Positions 9,049-16,739 of a DNA stretch of 64,000 nt are shown here, in pieces. The stretch comes from Glycocaulis albus (lineage in GTDB: Bacteria; Pseudomonadota; Alphaproteobacteria; Caulobacterales; Maricaulaceae): contig NZ_BMFS01000001.1 of assembly GCF_014639075.1 (NCBI RefSeq), positions 372,001-436,000 on the forward strand, in the 5' to 3' direction. Below the pieces are notes generated by a model, which was not told the origin of the DNA, searched no databases, and was given only the letters and a program-made list of their open reading frames with translations. Made by a program: the position numbers and the translations under genes. Positions within the stretch are counted from its first letter, which is position 1. Each line of letters opens with the position of its first letter.

Positions 9049-9528
9049 ATGGGACGCATGGATGATAGCCCTCTAGCCATTCTCGCCGTACTGGCTGTGT
9101 CCGCCCTCGCGGTGAGCGGTCTCATCGTGCTCAACCGGCTGATTGGCGGCTGGCAGGATATCCGCTTTGACGATACTGCCCTGCCTTCACAGCGCCTGGA
9201 GGAAGACGTGGTGGGCTTTCGTGCGGGCGAGGGTGTGGTGTCGGCCAGCGGGCTCGCTGCGCTGGTGATGGAACAGGGCGAGGAAAGGCTGGGGCTGGTG
9301 CTGGCCCGCGCGAACCGCTGCGTGACACGCGTGATACGGCCCGGCGAAATTGACCGGCTGGAGGCGGACGGTCCGCGCTTTCACATCCATTTCAACGATT
9401 TCACCCTGCCGCGCGTGACTATCGATCTTGATGACGCGTCAGCGCAGGGATGGGGCGAGCGTCTGCGCCGCTTTGTCCGCCAGAGTGAAGCCCAAACACG
9501 CGGAGAGGGTCATGCCCGAGCTTCCTGA
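9049..9528 (+). CDS. Hypothetical protein with one N-terminal membrane segment
   Basis: A 159-residue protein that I do not recognise. Residues about 9-31 form one hydrophobic helix; the rest is soluble and mixed alpha/beta (GEERLGLVLARAN, FHIHFNDFTLPRVTIDL). The 3' end overlaps the start of the desaturase-like gene by 17 bases, which indicates translational coupling and a shared role or at least shared transcription. An alternative start at 9058 is possible. Confidence 0.65.
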   Translation: MGRMDDSPLAILAVLAVSALAVSGLIVLNRLIGGWQDIRFDDTALPSQRLEEDVVGFRAGEGVVSASGLAALVMEQGEERLGLVLARANRCVTRVIRPGEIDRLEADGPRFHIHFNDFTLPRVTIDLDDASAQGWGERLRRFVRQSEAQTRGEGHARAS

Positions 9529-10477
9529 TCCCATCCTGATCGCCATTCCGTTCTTCGTCGCGCTGATCGTCGCGGAGATGATTTATGCGCGCATGACGGG
9601 CAAGGCCGAGTTCGAGCCGAAGGACACCGCCGCCAGCCTTGCCATGGGGCTCGGCAATACCGTCTCGGGCGTGCTGCTCGGCTTCATCGCGCTCGCCTGG
9701 TTCGCCTATATCGAGCGCTTCGCCCTGTTTGACATAGGCTGGGCGTGGTGGGCGTTTGTCATCTGCTTCGTGCTGGACGATTTTCTCTATTACTGGTCGC
9801 ACCGCTTTGCGCACACCGTGCGCTGGTGGTGGGCCGATCATGTGATCCACCACTCCTCCCAGCACTACAACCTGTCGACCGCGCTTCGCCAGCCCTGGCT
9901 CAGCCCGCTCACCTTCAAGTTCATCTTCTTCGGCTCCTGGCTGGTGCTGCTGGGCTTCCCCATCGCGATGGTGGCCTTTGTCGGCGCGCTCAATCTCGTC
10001 TACCAGTTCTGGATCCATACCGAGGCGGTGAAGCGCCTGCCCGCGCCCATCGAATGGCTGTTCAACACGCCCTCGCACCACAGGGTGCATCACGCGACGA
10101 ACCCGCTTTATCTCGACCGCAATTATGCAGGCGTGTTCATCATCTGGGACCGGATGTTCGGCACCTTCCAGAAGGAGCTGGACGAGGAGAAGTGCCGCTA
10201 CGGTATTGTGAAGAATCTGGGCACCTACAACCCGATCCGCATCTGCCTGCATGAATGGGTGGGCATCGTGAAAGACGTGTCTTCGGCCAGGTCCTTACGC
10301 GATGCGCTTGGCTACTGGCTCGGCCCGCCCGGATGGTCGCCCGATGGCAGCCGTGAGAGCTCGAAAATCATCAAGGCGCGCTGGGCCGAGGAGCAGGCGG
10401 CAAGACGCGGCGAGACCGGCCCGGCCAGCCCGCGCGAGGCGCCTGCCGCCCAGCCGGCAGCGGCGCCCGCCGAATAG
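9512..10477 (+). CDS. Sterol desaturase / fatty acid hydroxylase family membrane di-iron protein
   Basis: A 321-residue integral membrane oxidase of the fatty acid hydroxylase superfamily, which uses a histidine-bound di-iron site to hydroxylate or desaturate lipids. The three histidine clusters are present: HRFAH at 97-101, HHSSQHYN at 113-120 and HHRVHH at 189-194. At least four hydrophobic segments lie between residues 6 and 170. The C-terminal about 40 residues are an Ala/Pro/Arg-rich tail outside the fold. The start is the ATG behind GGAGAGGG, overlapping the previous gene. Carotenoid, hopanoid or fatty acid substrates are all possible. Confidence 0.9.
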   Translation: MPELPDPILIAIPFFVALIVAEMIYARMTGKAEFEPKDTAASLAMGLGNTVSGVLLGFIALAWFAYIERFALFDIGWAWWAFVICFVLDDFLYYWSHRFAHTVRWWWADHVIHHSSQHYNLSTALRQPWLSPLTFKFIFFGSWLVLLGFPIAMVAFVGALNLVYQFWIHTEAVKRLPAPIEWLFNTPSHHRVHHATNPLYLDRNYAGVFIIWDRMFGTFQKELDEEKCRYGIVKNLGTYNPIRICLHEWVGIVKDVSSARSLRDALGYWLGPPGWSPDGSRESSKIIKARWAEEQAARRGETGPASPREAPAAQPAAAPAE

Positions 10478-10479
10478 GA

Positions 10480-11613
10480 TCACGGCCCCTCCACCACGTA
10501 GCCAGTTGCGGCAAGGCGGGCCTGAATACCGTCGTCTGACAGCCAGCCTGCTGCGCCGACCACGGCCAGCGTGACGCCGCCGGAGTTTACCGCCTCGCCA
10601 ATGGCTGCGGCCCATATGCCCGAATAGTCGATATCGCTGGTCGTCGCGCCGCCGAAGGTACGAAATCCGCCCATCTCGCGCTCCATGGCGTGCTGGCATT
10701 CCATCCCGGCACGGCGGCTGGCGAAGCCGCGCAACGTGTCCACGTCACCGCGCGCCCAGGCCTGCGCGCTGATCCATGCCGAGGGCAGATCGGAAGTGGC
10801 GAAAGTCACGGCTTCGGATATGCAGATCTCGTTGGTCTCGCGTGAGAAATCCTGCACCGAGCGGATGACGGCGGAAATGTCCGATACCGCCAGATCATAG
10901 CTCTGCACGGCGCGCACCGGCACACGGTTGCGGCGGGCCAGGCGCGTCACGCGGCCTTCAATGGCCGATGCGCCTTCCAGATCAACGCTCTCGGCGGCCC
11001 TGCCTATCAACGTCATTGCCTGAAAGAAGGGATGCATCCGGCCAGGTTCCAGATTGGCGAGGCGCTCGGCGAGCGCCGCCTCTTCCGGCTCATCCAGCAG
11101 GGCCTCTGCGCTCATGTCTCCATCGCCGCGCCGGGCCGCCCGCTGCAGGTCCCGGCGTCTCTGGTTGCGTTCTTCGGCGATAGCGCTGGCACGGTAGAAA
11201 TCCGCCGCCAGCGCCGCGTCCACCCGGTCGGCCAGCGTCGTGCCCCTGGGCATCATGATCCGGCTGCGGCTGAAGGTGATGGTGCGCAGCATCATGGCGG
11301 CCATGCGCGCCGTGCCGACGGCACCGGAATTGACCTCGAACTCGGTCAGGACCTCGCCTGCCTCCTCCAATACGCTGGCGACAGGGCGCTCATTCCATTC
11401 AAGGCTTGCCGGCAGCCAGGGGACGGTGATGAAGACATAGACCTCGCCGGTGTGGTCTGGATGGTGCACGCGCCAGAGCTGGGGGCCGGATCGTTCACCG
11501 CGCACCACAATCACTTCTGTAGTGACAGGTTCGTCGGCTGATGTGGCTTGCGCCGCGAGTGCGGCGGAGCCGATGGCAAGCGGGATGAAGACAGCACAAA
11601 GCACGCGCAGCAT
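10480..11613 (-). CDS. TraB/GumN-like protein lacking signature histidines
   Basis: A 377-residue protein with a signal peptide (to about residue 24, ALAAQA). The segment LWRVHHPDHTGEVYVFITVP matches the start of the TraB/GumN family, where active members read LLGTIHLL; the C-terminal LAVVGAAGWLSDDGIQARLAATGY matches the family's VGAGHLxGxxGxxxxLxxxGY. In both signature places the conserved histidine is missing (ITVPW and GAAGW). The family assignment therefore rests on overall layout, and the protein is probably not a working metallohydrolase of this type. The start ATG has CCGGAG upstream. It converges tail-to-tail with the desaturase gene, two bases apart. Confidence 0.6.
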   Translation of the reverse strand: MLRVLCAVFIPLAIGSAALAAQATSADEPVTTEVIVVRGERSGPQLWRVHHPDHTGEVYVFITVPWLPASLEWNERPVASVLEEAGEVLTEFEVNSGAVGTARMAAMMLRTITFSRSRIMMPRGTTLADRVDAALAADFYRASAIAEERNQRRRDLQRAARRGDGDMSAEALLDEPEEAALAERLANLEPGRMHPFFQAMTLIGRAAESVDLEGASAIEGRVTRLARRNRVPVRAVQSYDLAVSDISAVIRSVQDFSRETNEICISEAVTFATSDLPSAWISAQAWARGDVDTLRGFASRRAGMECQHAMEREMGGFRTFGGATTSDIDYSGIWAAAIGEAVNSGGVTLAVVGAAGWLSDDGIQARLAATGYVVEGP

Positions 11614-11755
11614 GGTCACTCCGGTTCCGGGGAGGCGATGGCGCAGCTTTGCCCGCGCCCGGTCCGGCCCGCCAGTGAATTCGAGTCCATGAATTTTCAC
11701 TGACTGGTTAGTCAGGGGTAGACAGGGAGGCCCTCCCGGAGTCATGCTCTGATCA

Positions 11756-11778
11756 GCGGGTGAACGGCGTTCACCCGC
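11756..11778. promoter_or_regulatory. Perfect 10-bp-arm palindrome in divergent promoter region
   Basis: Arms GCGGGTGAAC and GTTCACCCGC separated by GGC. It lies between the divergent TraB-like gene (start 11613) and the ferritin-like gene (start 11858), where a dimeric regulator could control both. The core GTGAACGGCGTTCAC (11760-11774) matches the palindromes at 2274 and 31330. Confidence 0.5.
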
Positions 11779-11857
11779 CACAGACGAGGACCGGGCAGCG
11801 CCCGGCAGGGTTTGCACGCGCTGCACCGGCTTCCCGCTAAGGAGGAGAGCTGAAGCG

Positions 11858-12943
11858 ATGACGGCCTTGCGCGACTTGTATCCGATGCCGGGGATTGATG
11901 ATCACTGGCACGTGCCCCAGCAGTTCGACGCGGTGTTTGACTGGCGCTTCGATGAGGGCCGCACGACGCTGATGCACCTCTACCAGAAGGGCAAGGACAT
12001 GCAATGGGATGCGCTCAGCCGCATCGACTGGACGCAGGAGCTCGATCCGGAAAACCCGATGCAGATGCCCGACGAGGCGGTGGCGATCTATGGTTCGGAT
12101 GTCTGGAACAAGATGACCAAGAAGGAACGCATCGAGCTGCGCCGCCATACGCAGGCCTGGAATATCAGCCAGTTCCTGCAGGGCGAGCAGGCGGCGCTGC
12201 TGGCCGCCTCGAAGATCGTGTCGTCAGTTCCCGATCTTGATGCGAAATTCTACGCCGCCACGCAAGTGATGGACGAAGCCCGCCATGTGGAGGCCTATCG
12301 CCTGTTGCAGGGCAAGTTCGGTGTCGCCTATCCGATGACCGATCCCTTGCAGGAGCTGGTCAATGACGCCTTGCGCGACTCGCGCTGGGACGTGACCTAT
12401 CTCGCCATGCAGGTGGTTATTGAGGGGCTGGCACTTGCCGCCTTCGGCACGATACGCGATCTGGCGCAGAACCCGCTGGCGCGCATGGTCAATGCCTATG
12501 TCATGGAGGATGAGGCCCGGCACGTCGCCTTCGGGCGGCTCTCGCTTCGCGATTACTACCCTCAACTGACCCAGAAAGAGCGTGACGAGCGCGAGGAGTT
12601 TCTGGTGGAGGCCTGCTATCTCATGCGTGACCGCATGACCCAGAGCCACGAACTTTATGACGTGCTCGATCTGCCGGCGGCCGAATGCAAGGAGTTCGTG
12701 GAAAACTCCGAGATCGTGAAGCTCTACCGCACGCTGCTCTTCCAGCGCATTGTGCCGATCGTGAAGGATATCGGTCTGTGGGGACCGCGTATCCGCAAGG
12801 CCTATGAGGATATGGGCGTGCTGCACTATGCCGAGCTGGACCCGCAAACCCTGCAGGATGAAGATGAGCGCATCGCCGCGCAGATCGACGCCAACAAGGC
12901 GCGCAGCGATTACGTCCACGCGGTCGCCGGGCTGGCGGAATAG
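11858..12943 (+). CDS. Ferritin-like di-iron protein (ribonucleotide reductase-like superfamily)
   Basis: A 361-residue helical protein with a complete carboxylate-bridged di-iron ligand set: Glu110, the ExxH pair E140-A-R-H143, Glu189 and the ExxH pair E219-A-R-H222. This is the pattern of R2-like oxidases and oxygenases, not of simple iron storage. The start ATG follows a strong AAGGAGGAG. No partner reductase or hydroxylase subunit is adjacent, so it may work alone or with a distant electron donor. Substrate unknown. It is divergent from the TraB-like gene with a palindrome between them. Confidence 0.82.
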   Translation: MTALRDLYPMPGIDDHWHVPQQFDAVFDWRFDEGRTTLMHLYQKGKDMQWDALSRIDWTQELDPENPMQMPDEAVAIYGSDVWNKMTKKERIELRRHTQAWNISQFLQGEQAALLAASKIVSSVPDLDAKFYAATQVMDEARHVEAYRLLQGKFGVAYPMTDPLQELVNDALRDSRWDVTYLAMQVVIEGLALAAFGTIRDLAQNPLARMVNAYVMEDEARHVAFGRLSLRDYYPQLTQKERDEREEFLVEACYLMRDRMTQSHELYDVLDLPAAECKEFVENSEIVKLYRTLLFQRIVPIVKDIGLWGPRIRKAYEDMGVLHYAELDPQTLQDEDERIAAQIDANKARSDYVHAVAGLAE

Positions 12944-12966
12944 GGGGCTCACCCGGTACCACTTTG

Positions 12967-13013
12967 CCCTCGTCCTTCGAGACGCTTCGCTGCGCTCGCC
13001 CTCAGGATGAGGG
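12967..13013. repeat. REP-like intergenic inverted repeat
   Basis: Outer arms CCCTCGTCCTTCGAG and CTCAGGATGAGGG are imperfectly complementary, with a second small inverted repeat inside (GACGCTTCGCTGCGC). It sits between convergent genes. Similar CCTCATCCTGAG/CTCGAAGGACGAGG units are common between genes in alphaproteobacterial chromosomes. Confidence 0.65.
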
Positions 13014-13020
13014 TCAGGCC

Positions 13021-13920
13021 TTACCCCTCATATGCCGCCTTCAGCGCCGCGATATCCAGCTTCTTCATGGCGAACATGGCCTGGCGGGCGCGGCTGCGCC
13101 CCGCCGGATCGGGGCCGTTGATATAGCCTGTCGCGCCTTCGGGGATGACTTGCCAGCTCAGCCCGTAGCGGTCGGCGAGCCAGCCGCACTGTTCGGCTTC
13201 GGGCACGCGGGTGAGCGCATTCCATACCCGATCGGTCTCTTTCTGGTCTGCGGTGAACACCTGCAGTGACTGACCCGGCGTGAAGCCGAAACCGTGATCG
13301 TTTGGCGAGTCAAAGGCGATGAAGGTCTGACCGGCGATCTTGTACTGGCCGTGCATCAGCAGGCCTTCATTGACCCCAGTGCCCGGCGGGTAGTGGTTCA
13401 CCTCAACAGGCCTGAAACCGCCCAGAATTTCACCGTAGCGCGCCATTGCCTCCTCGGCCTTTCCGGCTGCGCCTTGCGTGAACATGAGGGCCGGAACGAT
13501 CACCTGACCCAGCTCGCCCGGATCGGCCGTCATCAATTGCCAGCTGACGCCAAAGCGGTCTTCCACCCAGCCATAATGTTCGCACCAGGGGTAGCTGCCC
13601 AGCTCCATCATGGCCTTGCCGCCCTCGATGAGGGCCGCCCACAGCCGGTCGATCTGCGCCCGGTCATTGATAAAGACGAAGAAGGACATGGCGGGGTTGG
13701 GCGTGAATACCGGGCCGCCATTCAGGAGCGTGAAGGCCTGTCCGCCGAGCGTGAGCTCGATCACCATCACGCTGCCGTCCGGCTGGCCGTGATGCTCAAA
13801 GCCCTCCTTTGAGAAGTACGCTGTTTCGCCGATGGAGGCGCCGGGGAAGAGGCCGGTGTAGAAATTGGCGGCCTCTTCGACCCAGCCGTCCGACCAGATG
13901 CAGGCGCTGATACGGATCAT
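13021..13920 (-). CDS. PhnB-like VOC family protein, tandem domains
   Basis: A 299-residue protein made of two PhnB-like (3-demethylubiquinone methyltransferase-like) vicinal-oxygen-chelate modules. Module 1 (about 1-130) has SDGWVEEAANFYTGLFPGAS, LTLGGQAFTLLNGGP and CEHYGWVEDRFGVSWQLM; module 2 (about 145-275) repeats this with MFTQGAAGKAEEAMARYGEILG, FIAFDSPNDHGF and CGWLADRYGLSWQVIP. It is the last gene of the TetR-led operon, 13 bp after the DUF1428 gene. Enzymatic role unknown; the family includes glyoxalase- and resistance-like members. Confidence 0.85.
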   Translation of the reverse strand: MIRISACIWSDGWVEEAANFYTGLFPGASIGETAYFSKEGFEHHGQPDGSVMVIELTLGGQAFTLLNGGPVFTPNPAMSFFVFINDRAQIDRLWAALIEGGKAMMELGSYPWCEHYGWVEDRFGVSWQLMTADPGELGQVIVPALMFTQGAAGKAEEAMARYGEILGGFRPVEVNHYPPGTGVNEGLLMHGQYKIAGQTFIAFDSPNDHGFGFTPGQSLQVFTADQKETDRVWNALTRVPEAEQCGWLADRYGLSWQVIPEGATGYINGPDPAGRSRARQAMFAMKKLDIAALKAAYEG

Positions 13921-13933
13921 GGGTTGTCTCCCG

Positions 13934-14290
13934 TCAGAGGTCTACCACGGGGACGAACCCGCCATAGATCATGCGCTTGCCGTCAAAGGGCATCGGGTTG
14001 TTGGCGGGGTCCATGCGCGGGTCTTCCATGATTTTCGGCATGGCAGCATCCAGCGCCGCTTTAGACGGCCAGATATACCAGGAGAAGACCACCGTCTCGT
14101 CCGGCTTGGCCTTCACGGCCATCGGAAAGGAGGTCACTTCCCCGTCCGGCACATCATCGCCCCAGCATTCCACGCATTTGAGAACGCCATATTCCTTGAA
14201 GATTTCGGCAGCTTCCTTTGCATGCTTGATGAAGGTGTCCTTGTTGGCGGTGGGCACCGCCAGAACAAAGCCCTGTACGTAATAGCTCAT
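13934..14290 (-). CDS. DUF1428 domain-containing protein
   Basis: A 118-residue small protein of the DUF1428 family (dimeric alpha-beta barrel type). Recognised from MSYYVQGFVLAVPTANKD at the start, CWGDDVPDGEVTSFPMAVKA in the middle and FDGKRMIYGGFVPVVDL at the end. The start is the ATG 34 bp downstream of the VOC gene; the frame is open further upstream inside the VOC gene, but only this Met gives the family N-terminus. Function unknown. Confidence 0.88.
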   Translation of the reverse strand: MSYYVQGFVLAVPTANKDTFIKHAKEAAEIFKEYGVLKCVECWGDDVPDGEVTSFPMAVKAKPDETVVFSWYIWPSKAALDAAMPKIMEDPRMDPANNPMPFDGKRMIYGGFVPVVDL

Positions 14291-14324
14291 GGTTCCTGTC
14301 CTTCCCTGTTTGCCAATAGTGTGT

Positions 14325-14741
14325 TTATGCGCCGCAGCCTTCGGCCTCGTTGAACGCCCACTGGATCCCGAACGGGTCGCGCACCAGCCCCCACCGGTCG
14401 CCCCAGAACTGCATCTCGAAGGGCATGACGATCTCGCAACCTGCCTCGACCGCCCGGTCCCAGCGCGCCTGCGCGTCTCCGGCCACGATCTGCAGGTGAA
14501 AGCCCTCACGCTCCGCGGCCGCGTCGCGATGGTCGGTCATCATCAGTGTGCCGCCATTGATCTCTATCTGGCAGTGGGCGACGCGGCCCGCGCTCTGGCC
14601 CGGCACATGACCGATTATCTTCGCGTCAAAGGCTTTCTCGTAGAAGGCGGCCGCTTCCAGCGCCTTTCCGCCCATGTCGAGATAAGGGATAACCCCTTTG
14701 GTGGTTTCGGGATTGGTGATGGATGTCGTGAGATCAGCCAT
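14325..14741 (-). CDS. VOC family protein (glyoxalase/bleomycin-resistance-like)
   Basis: A 138-residue single-domain VOC protein. It starts with GVIPYLDMGGKALEAAAFYEKAF, then LMMTDHRD, and ends with FWGDRWGLVRDPFGIQWAF, the typical closing strand and metal-site region. Third gene of the TetR-led operon, 33 bp after the DHFR-like gene. Substrate unknown. Confidence 0.87.
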   Translation of the reverse strand: MADLTTSITNPETTKGVIPYLDMGGKALEAAAFYEKAFDAKIIGHVPGQSAGRVAHCQIEINGGTLMMTDHRDAAAEREGFHLQIVAGDAQARWDRAVEAGCEIVMPFEMQFWGDRWGLVRDPFGIQWAFNEAEGCGA

Positions 14742-14774
14742 GGGCAGCGGTTCTCTTTCTCAAGTGGGCGGGAT

Positions 14775-15389
14775 TCATTCATCGGTCTCTGCAAAGCTGC
14801 CGGTGCGTGCAGGTCCGGCCGGTTTGTAAGTGCTGATGACCACGCCGGATGCGGCGGGCTTTGAAGCGATCAGTGTCAGCCCGGTGGCCGCCGCCGTGTC
14901 CGAAAACACGCGCTTGCCCCTGCCGAGCAGGACCGGAAACATGAGGAGCATGACCTCGTCAGCCAGTCCGTGTTCGATCAGGGCGGATGTGATTGTCGAG
15001 CTGCCCCAGACAATGAGATTGGGACCGTCGCCCGCCTTGATGCGGCGGATGCCCTGCACGATGTCACTGCCAAGATCTTCCGCCGGTCCCCAGCCAAGGC
15101 TGTCCGGCCGGTGCGTCGCGACATATTTGCGTGCGGCGTTGAGCTGATTGGCCATTGGCCCGGTCTGGTGAGGCCAGTAGTCCGCCCAGATGTCATAGGT
15201 GCGCCGGCCCAGCAGAACATCGAAATGTTGGCCATGGGCGGCATCTATCGCCTCACCGACTGCCTCATCAAAGTGATGAAAGGCCCAGCCGCCATGTGCG
15301 AAGCCGCCATCCATGTCCTCATCCGGGCCGCCGGGGGCCTGGATCACGCCGTCCAGCGACATGTGCTCGATGATCCGGATCGTTCTCAT
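14775..15389 (-). CDS. Dihydrofolate reductase family protein (RibD C-terminal domain)
   Basis: A 204-residue NAD(P)H-dependent reductase-fold protein of the RibD-C/DHFR superfamily. Recognised from MSLDGVIQAPGGPDEDMDGGFAHGGW, LLGRRTYDIWADYWP, LIVWGSSTITSALIEHGLADEVMLL and PVLLGRGKRVF. Such proteins are often regulator-linked accessory genes rather than true folate enzymes. The start overlaps the stop of the TetR gene by four bases (ATGA), so the two are coupled. Substrate unknown. Confidence 0.87.
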   Translation of the reverse strand: MRTIRIIEHMSLDGVIQAPGGPDEDMDGGFAHGGWAFHHFDEAVGEAIDAAHGQHFDVLLGRRTYDIWADYWPHQTGPMANQLNAARKYVATHRPDSLGWGPAEDLGSDIVQGIRRIKAGDGPNLIVWGSSTITSALIEHGLADEVMLLMFPVLLGRGKRVFSDTAAATGLTLIASKPAASGVVISTYKPAGPARTGSFAETDE

Positions 15390-16054
15390 GCGGCGCTCCT
15401 GTCCTCTGCGCGCGTGGCGCTGCCCTCGAAAATGAAGGCGAAATAGCGTTTGAGGTGTGCGACGGCATCAAGGGCCGGTCCCTTGTGACCAGCGGCCTTG
15501 GCCGTGATGAACCCGCCCTGGAGGACGGTCTGGGTGAGGAGGGCGAGGCTCTGGGCGGTAAAGGGCGCGCCAACGCCGCGCATATCCATGGCGGCCTGAA
15601 TGTCGGCCTCCAGCGTGGCGGCATGCCCGGTGATACTGGCGTTGCAGGCCGCGCGGATCGCGTCGCTGGAGCCATAGGTCTCCTGCACCATCGTGCCGAC
15701 AAGGCAGGTAAACCCGGCGATCTCGCCATCGATCAGGGCGGCGCGGAAGTCGAGATAGGCAAACACCCGGTCGAGCGGGTCTTGCGGCGCGTGATAGGGC
15801 GCGTCCGCAAACATGGCCGAGGTCGTTTCCGACCAGTAATCGGCGGCAGCCGCTCCCAGCGCTTCCTTGCTGTCGAAATGGTGGAAGAAGGCACCCTTTG
15901 TGACGCCCGCCTCCTTGCACAGCGCATCAACACTTGTGGCGGCAAAGCCCTGCTCGCGGATCAACCTTAGCGCCGTATCCAGCAGGCGTATGCGTGCTTC
16001 GCCGCGTGGAATGCGCGTGGGGCGGGCGGGTTCGGGCGGGTTCGGCGTGTTCAT
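15386..16054 (-). CDS. TetR/AcrR family transcriptional regulator, operon leader
   Basis: A 222-residue regulator with an N-terminal helix-turn-helix (about residues 20-65: ARIRLLDTALRLIREQGFAA, DALCKEAGVTKGAFFHHFDSKE) and an all-helical ligand domain. It begins 11 bp from a perfect 18-bp palindrome that almost certainly is its own operator, so it should repress itself and the four coupled downstream genes (DHFR-like, VOC, DUF1428, PhnB). The start ATG was chosen because it gives the usual short N-terminus; the open frame continues upstream over the operator. Effector unknown. Confidence 0.9.
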   Translation of the reverse strand: MNTPNPPEPARPTRIPRGEARIRLLDTALRLIREQGFAATSVDALCKEAGVTKGAFFHHFDSKEALGAAAADYWSETTSAMFADAPYHAPQDPLDRVFAYLDFRAALIDGEIAGFTCLVGTMVQETYGSSDAIRAACNASITGHAATLEADIQAAMDMRGVGAPFTAQSLALLTQTVLQGGFITAKAAGHKGPALDAVAHLKRYFAFIFEGSATRAEDRSAA

Positions 16055-16064
16055 GCCGGAATAA

Positions 16065-16082
16065 ATACCAACCGGTTGGTAT
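16065..16082. promoter_or_regulatory. TetR operator, perfect 18-bp palindrome
   Basis: ATACCAACCGGTTGGTAT is a perfect palindrome 11 bp upstream of the TetR start codon. Position and symmetry are those of a TetR autorepression site. Confidence 0.8.
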
Positions 16083-16268
16083 GTTTGCAAGCCCGGAAGA
16101 CAGGATGACTTCAACGGGCGGAGGAAAGCAGCTCTTGCGTGCCCGTCGCGCCTGGATGCCTGTCGGGGGAGCAGGAGGCTGCCGAAGCAGGGCTGCACGG
16201 CCAGTCCGACTTGAGGGACAGGGGGGGAGCGCGCTAGCGCGGCGGCCATAACCAAAAGGGGTGGCGGC

Positions 16269-16739
16269 ATGTTCGAGATTCGCGAAGACGATATGACGGG
16301 CGAGGCTACGCGTGCGCTGCTCGCGCTACATCTGGCGGGCATGCATGCCAGTTCCCCGCCCGGCAGCGTCTTTGCGCTCGATCTGTCAGGCCTTCAGCTA
16401 CCAGGCATCACGGTCTGGACCGCGTGGCGCGATGAGCGGGTTGCCTGTGTAGGAGCGCTGAAGACGCTCAGCGCCACGCATGGCGAGGTCAAGTCGATGC
16501 GGGTGCATCCCGATTTTGCCGGACAGGGGGCCGGGGCAGCCATGCTCGACCATATCATCGGGTCAGCGTGTGATCGTGGCCTCACGCGGCTAAGTCTGGA
16601 GACCGGCAGGGGCCCTGCGTTCGAGGCGGCGGTGAGGCTCTATGCCCGGCGCGGATTCCTGCCGGGTGACGCCTTCGCGGACTACCCGCAAACCGCGTTT
16701 AACCAGTTCTTCCATCTCGATGTCGGCACCGGGCGCTAA
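16269..16739 (+). CDS. GNAT family N-acetyltransferase
   Basis: A 156-residue acetyltransferase. The acetyl-CoA site is seen in VKSMRVHPDFAGQGAGAAML (the R/QxxGxG/A motif) and motif B in ARRGFLPGDAFADYPQTAFNQFFHL. The N-terminal half matches the YsnE/PAT subgroup. The 3' end overlaps the convergent aminopeptidase gene by four bases. Acceptor unknown. Confidence 0.88.
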   Translation: MFEIREDDMTGEATRALLALHLAGMHASSPPGSVFALDLSGLQLPGITVWTAWRDERVACVGALKTLSATHGEVKSMRVHPDFAGQGAGAAMLDHIIGSACDRGLTRLSLETGRGPAFEAAVRLYARRGFLPGDAFADYPQTAFNQFFHLDVGTGR

